Source: Panagrolaimus kolymaensis (taxonomy: Eukaryota; Nematoda; Chromadorea; Rhabditida; Panagrolaimidae). Taken from it: a stretch of 64,000 nucleotides of DNA. The notes beneath the pieces were generated by a model, which was given only the letters and a program-made list of their open reading frames with translations, did not search any database and was not told where the DNA came from. How positions within the stretch are numbered: the first letter of the stretch is position 1; every line of letters begins with the position of its first letter. Where the stretch lies: the NCBI GenBank assembly GCA_028622995.1, contig JAJQJQ010000012.1:4712001-4776000 (forward strand), read 5' to 3'. The translations under genes were made by a program, and so were the position numbers. Positions 55,855 through 64,000 of this stretch are shown here, in pieces.

Positions 55855-56420
55855 CACTCAAAAAAACAAATTCCACATTTTTTGCAAAATTTTCGATAAA
55901 TATGGATTATTTTAATACCTAAAAATTTGCATAAATTATTTAAATAATGTTTCCAATAATTTTATAGTTAAACATATTCAACAAAAAATTTTTAATCACT
56001 TCCAAGGAATCGAACTTTTTTCCTTTCGCAAATCCAACGCCTTTTATCATTGCGTCATCATGCAAAGGAAGGGAAAAGTGCAGGTTGCAAAAAAAATTTT
56101 GAATGAAAGTTTTGAACACATTTTTTACGCTCCAAAAAAGTTTTGCCGGATTGTATAGAAATTCCCAGAAGCTTTTATATAAATTTCATAAGGAAAATCA
56201 AATTTGTTATATATCAAAGGTCTCAAGATCTTATTTTCATAGATAAACAATGTTATTAGGAAAAAGTTTTAGTCAAAAAACCGTTAAAATTGCACTATTA
56301 ACTAATGAATAGGTTGAAAGCCAGGAAATAATGATTTCCAACACGTATAAATGGTATTAGAACATATAAAGATGTTAGGCATTCATGTGGAAAGGGAAGG
56401 GAGGCACCCTCTAATTTTCT
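55855..56420 (+). repeat. Diverged direct repeat, copy 2
   Basis: Partner of 54330-54910. See that entry for shared blocks. Confidence 0.8.
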
Positions 56421-56488
56421 TGTGTATTGTGAATAGAAATTGTAAATCAAAACTTTATAAACAATTTACATGGAAATATAAATTAAAG

Positions 56489-57094
56489 TTAAGCAATTGG
56501 GCAAGGTTTGAAATCTTTTTGGCGAAGTTTGAGTTGTAAATCAGCTGGTACTTGATTCCATGATTGAATACCAGAAGGTTGGAAATCATTTGATGGCATG
56601 TAAAGACAAGTTGAAAGCTGAAGAGCCATCGTTCCACTGTTTGTTGTACCTAAAATATGGCTTTATTTAAAGTTTATTTTTTTCTGGAAGTGACACACCT
56701 GCAAGTAAATAATCTTTTCCAACTTCCAAATTTGTTTGACCACATGCCGCACTTGAATTAGGTGTAAAGACTTTATTTGGAAGCATCGAAGTGTGGTTCT
56801 AAAACACCAATAATTTGTTTAACCGTTATTGGTGAAAATGAACAAACTTTGAAGACTTCCATATGATTAACAGTGTACTCAACAGAGGAACTAAGAGATT
56901 GTTTTGACACAATTCGAGCATGTGAAACTGAAGCACATTAACCGTTAAATCAAATTTACCAAAGGATGGGAAAGATACTTACTCCATTGAGCTCTACAAA
57001 AGGCAGTTTGTTGAGTTGGGGAAATACATCGACATGCACTTGAAAGGCCAAGAATTGCAATAAAGATAGCAAATGAAAATAAGATTTTAGTCAT
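56489..57094 (-). CDS. TIMP-like metalloproteinase inhibitor (single NTR domain)
   Basis: Secreted inhibitor fold of the tissue-inhibitor-of-metalloproteinases family. Four exons (57094-56983, 56927-56848, 56798-56699, 56649-56489) give 150 residues. The signal peptide is MTKILFSFAIFIAILGLSSA, and the mature N-terminus is CRCISPTQQTAFCRAQW, matching the TIMP pattern CxC...AFC in which the first Cys chelates the protease zinc. Later blocks are VEYTVNHMEVFK, ACGQTNLEVGKDYLLAG and CLYMPS, the usual NTR beta strands and cysteines. Only the N-terminal domain is present, as in many nematode TIMPs. It would act extracellularly on matrix metalloproteinases. No C-terminal TIMP domain follows the TAA. 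Confidence 0.88.
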
Positions 57095-58078
57095 TTTTAT
57101 AAATCTAAAAATGGAGCATATCAATAAAAGTTGCTTCCAATTGAAAAAAGGACAGATCAACGCGCTCAATAAACACGGATACACATAAGAAAGACCATAA
57201 ATTTACGTATTAACCTTCCCGAAGAAGTCGTGAGTATGGTGAATGAAAAATAAAATGCTTTTTTGAACACTTTTAAAGGGAAAGGTGTCGCTAAAAATGG
57301 AGTCAAAATAGCAACAAAATAAAAACAGATAATAAAAATTTGTCGGAAAATATTTACTCATAAAATTCAATTCAATCAAAAACAAAATTATTTATTCAGC
57401 AATTTTATGGCTGCCGTATCGAGTATGTTAAACAATAACAAACGGAAAACTAGACTTCGAAAGTCAAAGGGCTCAAACTTCCTTATTTCAATCAACAACA
57501 AACAGAGGGATTTTTTACGTCAAATCAATAGAATTTTTTCTCGACTATTTAACTCTTTTTATTTGAGTAAAATGTAACTTTTTTGAATAGTTTGGTACTT
57601 TATAAACAAAAAATGATGTTGTTTGCGGCCTCTCTTTTCACTGAAAAAGCAAATAATACGTGTTCGTTCAACGAAGGATTAATTGCGTTTATATTGCTCG
57701 AGTTTTTAAACAAATGTGTATGTATGTTATTTGTTGCTTTGATGAATCATCGAATGGCTGAAATTTTGTTGAAAATCACACGTTACATTCTAAAAAACAA
57801 AAAAAAAAGCAAAAACATTGGTTGAAAAAAGGATTGATTTTTGAACCCAAAGAAAAGATAATTTGTTTTTGCTTCCATTTTTAAATTTTTTTGTTTGGAT
57901 GTTACTTATTGGCTTTCCACGACAAATAAAATAGCAGCCAACTCGTGGTATTGAAAAGTTCAGCAGTTTTTTTCTTCTCCTTCTTCACAACAAAAACCAA
58001 AAAAACAAAACATTCCCCACGTTTCTTTGCCATATTTCTTTTTCATCTGCTCCCTGTAAATCAAAAATTTCACAAAAA
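57095..58078. other. Divergent intergenic region, TIMP to LAMTOR3
   Basis: AT-rich, no supported gene. ORF 57583-57825 is low-complexity and unsupported. Polypyrimidine runs lie just before 58079. Confidence 0.5.
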
Positions 58079-58531
58079 ATGGGTATCAATATTAAGCAAG
58101 CGTTAAAGCGAATCCTTAATACCAATCAAGATATTCATTCCATTTTAATTACCGATCAAGATGGAGTTCCTGTTATTAAAGAAGGTAGCTTTTTTTGCTT
58201 TTCATTTTCTCAAATTTTTTATATTAATTAATTTATAGGTGAAATAGTTAGAAATATTGCAACTTTAACAAGTTCATATGTCACAGCATTGGATCAATCA
58301 AGTAAACTAAATCTTGGACCAATGAAATTTTGGACTTTTTATTATGAAGGTCAACAAATGGTTATATTTGCTCGTCCACCATTTGTTATATATATTATGG
58401 CTGCTCCACAAGCCAGCAATTCAGCCCTTAGCAGTTTATTAGATAGTCATTTAAAATCAATTTTGGATGAACTTCAAATGATTCACACTCAAGTTGTTGC
58501 AAGTATTCCATCCATGGCTGCTTATGATTAA
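58079..58531 (+). CDS. lmtr-3: LAMTOR3/MP1-like Ragulator subunit
   Basis: Small roadblock-fold protein of the lysosomal Ragulator complex, which anchors Rag GTPases and scaffolds MAPK signalling. Two exons (58079-58184 and 58239-58531) give 132 residues, close to the 124 of vertebrate LAMTOR3. The DQDGVPVIKEG turn, SSKLNLGPMKFWTFYY and the IFARPPFVIYIMAAPQASN strand-helix all align with LAMTOR3 features (DRDGVPVIK, SKLGLSKNK, RLPLVV). ATG 58079 is the first in the leader. Intracellular, on late endosomes or lysosomes through the complex. The tail after the helix is a few residues longer than usual. Confidence 0.92.
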
Positions 58532-59174
58532 ATAAATCTCGCGTGTGTAAATATATTTTCATAGAGTTATATATTTTAAAAAAATTGAAATTTAAAGATT
58601 TTTAAAAGTTCTAAAATGTTAGCTGAAGTTATTATTGCCATTCTTTACATTCAAATCTTTTATAATATATTTTTTACTTATCAAAACAATCTCCTTTTTT
58701 TGAAAAATATAAATTACAATTTTGCTTTTAGTTTTCAATTGTTTAGTTTTTTTTGTTGTTAATTTTTTTAAATAAATTATTTATTCTTGCCATTTTGATT
58801 TTTTTGACTTCTATAGCATGAAAAGAAATTGTTTATGAGAATTTACTGGAGTATGTTAGTTTTACAAAGAATCTTTATTGGAAATTTTATTCTGAATGAG
58901 CCCGAAAAATGCTTGGTCAATAATTAGAAAATTAATACATGGATTGTTCTATTACCTTTATTATTTTTTCATGAATAATATCGAAGTAAAAGGAAGGAGC
59001 AAATATACTGGATTTGAAAGTAACAAAACAAGGACGCATCGAGGGAAGCACTTTTAACTTTTGTTTTCTACAACTGCAGCTGTCCTTTTTCACTTGGTGA
59101 TCGCATTTTTTTTTACTGGAACTATGTTTCTTGCTTGTCCATTTAAATGTGCTTTGCACATGTACTTAATACAT
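58532..59174. other. Intergenic region, LAMTOR3 to tRNA-Leu
   Basis: AATAAATTATT near 58770 can serve LAMTOR3. Otherwise AT-rich with no gene. Confidence 0.5.
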
Positions 59175-59256
59175 GGCGACATGGCCGAGCGGTCTAAGGC
59201 GCTGGTTTAAGGCACCAGTCTTTTCGGAGGCGTGGGTTCGAATCCCACTGTCGTCA
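59175..59256 (+). tRNA. tRNA-Leu (anticodon AAG)
   Basis: An 82-base type II cloverleaf. Acceptor GGCGACA pairs with TGTCGTC (one G-T), D arm TGGCCGAGCGGTCTAAGGC, anticodon stem CTGGT/ACCAG with loop TTAAGGC (AAG), a long variable arm TCTTTTCGGAGGC, T arm GTGGGTTCGAATCCCAC and discriminator A. The long variable arm and A discriminator are Leu identity features. Confidence 0.95.
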
Positions 59257-59762
59257 GCTAAAACATTTTTTCAATTTTTTTATTTTTGCATAAACCTTAT
59301 AAACATTATCTTTAACAACACCGAGAATCCGCTGAAACACAATTAAATGTGAGTGGTTAGCTCGATTTACTTTTGTTTGCCTTTAGCCATAGTGGAATTA
59401 ACTCAATTAAAACCTTTCAAAGAACTCCTTTCATGTTGAGTTTTATAACACATCTTATGGACTTTCACCAATGTTAAAAAAAGATTCTTCCGTGTCACAA
59501 AAAAAAAACAGATGTAAAAGTTTATCAAAATAAGGAAGCTTGAATTAAAAAGATAATTATTTTTATTTGGACAAAGCAACAACAAATTTTGTAAATAAAA
59601 TTTCAAAACATAAATTTTTGTACTTCTAAAAAAATGATAGAAGAATTTATTTTAACCCGTAATTATTAACTTTTTTTCTTTGCTTCTTTGAAATTTCTGA
59701 TGAAAAAGAAGCATCCTTTGGTTTTTAATGTTTTGTATATTAAAATTCAGCCGCAAAAATAT
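59257..59762. other. Intergenic region, tRNA-Leu to GPCR gene
   Basis: AT-rich. No supported gene. Confidence 0.5.
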
Positions 59763-61316
59763 TTAGTAATAACGTGAAGATCGTGATGTGGTGGTATTTT
59801 GATAAATTGAACGTTTGGGTTTTGGTGTATCATAAATGATGCAAATAAGGTAGAATGCATTTAGGGAAAACTAAAAAAATGAGCAAAGAATTAGATAGAT
59901 TATTTAATGAACGTAAAAAAAAGCAACGAACCTGAGCAAAATAAAGTAATTGTGAAATATCTTCAAACATTCCAAACCAAAAATTATCTGGATTTGGATG
60001 ATCTTCAGCGGGAATAAGATTGAGATAAAGTCGAAGAAGGTAGTTTGGAAGATTCATACCCAAATCAAGTAACGTGATGCAAAGACATCGACGAAGAATT
60101 TTCATTTGTCTTTGACGCTTTTTAGATTTTTGTCGAGACATGGAATTGGAAGAAAAATATTTTATAGGGCTGTTGTTGTTATTTTGAGTGAGGGAAGAAA
60201 ATGAAAATAATGTTGGACTTCGTAAACTTGAAAGTGAAATCTTTGCTGAGATTTTTTCTTTTTCAAAATTAAATACTGTGGGAGAAGAATTTTGGGGTGA
60301 AGAAATAATATTACCATAATCATATGAATATTTTACAGCCGTTGAAGGCATATTTACATTTGTTAATGAAACTTTTGGAGATGATGAAGAATTATTTTCA
60401 GCTATGCATTCATCCATCGTAATTTTTCGTTTTATGCTTTTATTACTATTTGATGAAGTATAATCAAAGGATTTCGTTGTCAACGATAAATCTTGAAACC
60501 ATATCGAATGACAACATAACACTTTTATATCTAATATCGTAATAATAATTAATGGAAAAAAATATGACCATGAAATTTCTGCAATTTGAAAACGCTTTTC
60601 CCATTCCTCTGAAAGTTTTTCACCACACATTCGAAATTCTGATAGAAATGTTGCATCATAAAGTATCCAAGATTCAAATATACCACACATAATTGCAATA
60701 AATACCACAGCTAATACCGGTTCTTTATTTAATCGAAGATGGGCATATGGCTTGTAAAGGGCTACATAGCGAACAGCGGAAAGTACTAACCAACACCAAA
60801 TGGAAAAAGCTGATGCGGTATGAATAAAAAATAAATCAATCTAAAAAAATGAAAATTTAATCCATTTTTATATTTTTTTAAAAATGCTTACTTTACAAAT
60901 CATAGCCATTTTAAATTCATTTTCTATTCCCAAATATTGGGTGCAAAGAACTAATAACAACGATGCCAAACTAATAGTATCTGCAACAGCCATAAAGCAT
61001 AATAGTTGTAATGAAACTCGAGTCGTATAACTTTGTCGTTTACTAAAATCGAAATTTTATGATTTTAAAATATTTTTTAATCGTCTGCTACTTACGTTCT
61101 AAATTTTCTTTTACAAAATACTGCAATATTAAGTACGATGCCTCCAATACAAATTACATATAAGGACATTCGCATTGCAAAAGGTGAAAGTGCTCTTTCA
61201 GGCATTTTTGTCATTTCTACTGATTCTGATGAAGAAGAATGAAGAGTAATATTTGAAGATAGAGGAGATATAAATAATATTTCTGGTGGAGTTGATATTA
61301 GATTTTCAATAGACAT
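59763..61316 (-). CDS. Class A (rhodopsin-like) G-protein-coupled receptor, orphan
   Basis: Four exons (61316-61096, 61042-60892, 60840-59932, 59870-59763) give 462 residues. Seven hydrophobic helices are visible: SLYVICIGGIVLNIAVF (TM1), LLCFMAVADTISLASLLLV (TM2, with the conserved Asp), IHTASAFSIWCWLVLSAVRY (TM3, VRY where DRY is usual), VFIAIMCGIFESWIL (TM4), SYFFPLIIITILDI (TM5), LRRCLCITLLDLGMNLPNYL (TM6) and FSLNAFYLICIIYD (TM7, divergent NPxxY). The third cytoplasmic loop is long, Ser/Asn-rich and basic. The extracellular N-terminus holds NIT, a possible glycosylation site. Ligand class cannot be named. The altered DRY motif suggests a divergent nematode peptide receptor. Confidence 0.85.
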
Positions 61317-63318
61317 GATTATGATGTGATCGTTTGATTATTCCTGAAGAGTTTCTGTAAACAAAAAATAAATAGAATCAAGAATAAAAAAAGAAAAGAA
61401 ATTTGAAACTTTTTTTTTTCAAGTTCGTCGAAACGGCGTTCACGTAAAAAAAACAACATAAACGATTTTCATAAATAAAAAAAACCACAAAGCGACGCGA
61501 CGACGACAACGCGAAATTTGATGAGACGTGGACTTTCAAAAAAAAAGAGAAAAGAAGAACTCTGACAGTTATTTAAAAAAAAATATGACTCAATTCAAAT
61601 GAAATAAAAAAGAGGAGATTAAACAAAGGCATAACAAAAAAAAAATATTCCATGGAGACTTCTTCATCTTCTTGGTTGTCTCAATTTTTTTTTTTTTGAA
61701 AATATTGGGATTGGTTGGCAGGTATCCATCCACAAAGCCCCATTGGGGAAAAGGCATATGGAAGTAAAAAGTTGTTATAGTAATAACTAACAACGTAAGT
61801 TGTCATCAGAAATACTATAAATCATGCAGAAAATGGCTTCGGTGGAAATATAAAAAATAAGGATAAAGAACAAGTGTACAAGTTTTTTTGGGTTCATGTA
61901 GTCATCGGATGGAATGACGGACTATGGTGCAAAAGCACCTCAATGGAATAAAGCTGCTTAAAGTGGAAATGGTTTCTAAGAAGATTGTATTTTAGTGGAT
62001 CAAAACACATACAAGAAAACGCTTAAAAAATTAAAATAAAGTTAGCGGATTTAATTTTATCGCCTACTTCTTTGAAATCCTCGCATTCATCATTTATGTT
62101 TACGGAAAGTTTTAATTAGGCTTCCTTGTTTTTTATCTCTCTATTTTTTTTTTAATCTAAAGTTTCAAAGTTTAATAACTTTATTTAAATATCAACTTAT
62201 TCAGAAACAGTGTATATGCAAAAAGTCACAAGTTCAAAAACCCGTCACCATCTTGAACTCATATGTACTTCAAAAAATAAATAAATATTGGAAGGGTATT
62301 TCCCGAAAGTTCAAAACAGAAATTTAAAAAATCCCAAAGGAAATTCACTAATTTTTTGGTGACAAAATAAATAATGGCGACCTCTCCCGTGTTTGTTAAC
62401 CTAACCAAAAATTTGAGACTGTAGCATAACGCCGAATGAGGAAACGCCGAATAAGGAAACGACGTTGGAAACGCCGAATGAGGAAACGCCGAATAAAGAA
62501 ACCATAATGGAAACGCCGAATGAGGAAACCCTACCATTTTTGAAGGGATATAGTTATGAAACTATCAGAATAGGGTAATTTGTGATAGATTTATGCAATA
62601 TTAAGGATTGCCTGATGCCCTGAGGGGAAAATTAACTTTTTTTTTAAATTTTTGCATTTGACTAAGTATTTATTAGAGATTAATTAAAATGGTTATAAAA
62701 TAAATTTTAAAATAGTTTTTGACCATGAATATGCAAATTTCTGCATATTATCCTAATTTTTTACTGCTACCATTATTTGTTTATCGCCTGTTGATAATGG
62801 GCTTGATGCTTTGCTTAATTTCTTTTACAACTTAATATTATACATATAATCTTTTGGTGATAATAACATTAAATACTGATGTTGGAAAACTTTCTGGAAA
62901 TGAATAACTAAAAAAGCTTTGGCCTTATTCTTCAAACATATTTCAAAAAGAACCAAACAAAGAAGATGCTTTGAAGCACCTATGAGGACATCTCAATCAC
63001 ACTTAAGTACCACTTGACATATGTTAATGAAGCAAGCATTTTTTTACCTCCAATTTCTGAATCAATCAAAAACTTCATTCATTCATTCCATACTTTCAGC
63101 GATCAGTTGCTTCTCTTCATTTCTCTTGAAAATATTTTAAAATACGCGAATTATTATTTTATTGAGATTTTTTTCCAAATTATTATTTCATAGTTGATTC
63201 GAATATTTTTATTTGTATTCTTTATTCATAGGATTTATATTTTCTTCGAGACTATCAAATATTTAATAGCTTCCATTTACGAGTTCTATCTTTTACCTTT
63301 TATTTTATAGTTAGCAAT
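61317..63318. other. Intergenic region with a short 15-16-bp tandem repeat
   Basis: About 2 kb without a supported gene. 62428-62531 is a tandem array of AACGCCGAATGAGGAA-like units (about six imperfect copies). An acceptor-like TTTTATAG sits just before 63319. Confidence 0.65.
62428..62531. repeat. Tandem repeat of AACGCCGAATGAGG units
   Basis: Imperfect array of about 15-16-bp units with two spacer-like insertions (GACGTTGG and CATAATGG). Higher GC than its surroundings. Confidence 0.85.
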
Positions 63319-64000
63319 ATGTCTTCTCAAAAACATGTTACTGATAATGCTAAAGATGAAAGCTCCTTAGATGGAAATAAGCTTATTCAAAATTTTCTTA
63401 AAGCTGGTATGACCCATGCTGATGTAAAGAACTTGATACAAAACCAAAACGCCGCTGCATCTATTGCCAAAGCTGTCCAATCCCAGCCCGAAAAAGAAAT
63501 TCCAAAAAAAAGAATTACTATTCCTTGGGATGATTGTGAGGTTCAAGACGAAATTTATATTTATGACAATAGTCCAGATGATTACGAAGGTGGCCAAGCG
63601 GAACTTGGAAGAAAAATTGGTGTTATATTGAACCGAGAAGCGATCGGAAAAGGAACTGTTTGCAAATACTTACGCGGGCGATCAACTCGACCTCAACAAT
63701 CATATAGTAGGACGTAAGTGAAAAAACTTATTTATTTATTTTTTCATTCATTATTTTTATAGAACTGAATTTGAGTTGATTAAATCACAAAAATTGCATG
63801 AAAATATCATTATTATCAAATCCCCTGTATGTCGTTTGTTCAATCTTCACAAAAAAGTTGAAGAAATGTTATACTTTCGATGTGAAAAATGTAGGACTCT
63901 TAAAGAAAAGCATCCAAAATCTCAAAAAATAGTTGCAACCGCCATTTTGAATACTTCAACCAATGAACTTCGTTTCAAAGAACAACACCACGAACTTTGC
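63319..64000 (+). CDS. Possible zinc-binding protein, 5' part (continues past window)
   Basis: Two exons are seen: 63319-63713 and 63763 to the window edge, in frame. ATG 63319 lies 9 bases after a TTTTATAG acceptor, consistent with trans-splicing. The N-terminus is Lys/Asp/Gln-rich and helical. A central Asp/Tyr-rich segment (DDCEVQDEIYIYDNSPDDY) follows. The last part, FRCEKCRTLKEKHPKS...ATAILNTSTNEL...HHELC, has a CxxC...HxxxC arrangement that resembles FLYWCH or MULE-type zinc-binding N-terminal domains. It could belong to a domesticated or resident transposon. Without the 3' half I cannot name it. Confidence 0.5.

Larger units (their letters stand above)
53553..56488. other. Gene-free repeat region
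   Basis: No supported coding gene in about 2.9 kb. It contains the 53850-54082 foldback element, GC-rich hairpins at 53690-53706 and 55674-55700, and two pairs of diverged direct repeats (54330-54910 with 55855-56420; 54960-55150 with 55350-55540). Confidence 0.7.

Noticed and set aside
57583..57825. Plus-strand 80-codon ORF
   Set aside because: Hydrophobic but no signal-peptide cleavage pattern, no splice partners and no similarity that I recognise.
59175..59256. tRNA-Leu anticodon read as TAA
   Set aside because: That reading needs a 9-base loop. With the stem CTGGT/ACCAG the loop is TTAAGGC and the anticodon is AAG.
1..64000. CRISPR array, bacterial operon or phage module
   Set aside because: The window is spliced eukaryotic DNA. 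No regular spacer-repeat array is present; the tandem repeats seen have no spacers.

Overview
The window looks like a nematode nuclear contig. It is AT-rich, with many short introns (about 45-60 bases, GT...TTTTAG or TTTCAG). Several ATGs lie just downstream of a TTTTAG or TTTTACAG acceptor, as expected with spliced leaders. The gene content also fits: an MSP-domain protein, a divergent nematode-type nuclear receptor, a single-domain TIMP, and paired PDZ-like genes of a nematode type. Species cannot be fixed from the sequence. All exon joins below were worked out by eye from splice signals and reading-frame continuity.

Layout. 1-15.5 kb holds host genes: the 3' part of an oxysterol-binding protein; a GCN5/PCAF-type acetyltransferase of about 1385 residues with a tRNA-Glu in one intron; an LRRC9-like leucine-rich-repeat protein in 19 exons with a secreted Gly/Tyr-rich protein nested antisense in one intron; and a divergent actin-like gene. 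15.66-23.69 kb is a nested insertion. An LTR element with identical 212-bp LTRs and a TAATT target duplication carries inside it a 5.96-kb two-gene DNA transposon of CACTA/CMC type. 24.3-30.5 kb holds an extended-SDR reductase and a nuclear receptor, with a tRNA-like gene antisense in a receptor intron. 30.7-32.3 kb is a repeat cluster with a 312-bp tandem duplication.

33.7-47.9 kb holds a type I DnaJ (DNAJA), a secreted Pro-rich protein, a four-span membrane protein, two tandem PDZ-like paralogues, a small coiled-coil protein, a secreted protein and an MSP-domain protein. 48.4-53.55 kb is a Helitron with an intact 1450-residue Rep/helicase ORF and an intron-bearing non-coding tail. 53.6-56.4 kb is gene-free repeat DNA. 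56.5-64 kb holds a TIMP-like inhibitor, LAMTOR3, a tRNA-Leu, a class A GPCR and the 5' part of a possible zinc-binding protein.

The host genes do not form an obvious pathway. The most unusual signals are: (1) about 25 copies of CCAAGG/CCTTGG spread through the DNA transposon regardless of reading frame; (2) the nested young insertions; (3) the PDZ pair, with an ATG-final first exon, a MITE in one first intron and a duplicated 54-nt exon; (4) a family of short GC-rich hairpins with three-base loops and changing stems; (5) an actin-like protein with a nucleotide-site Asp replaced by His; (6) a tRNA-like gene combining a Gly-like body with a CCT anticodon.
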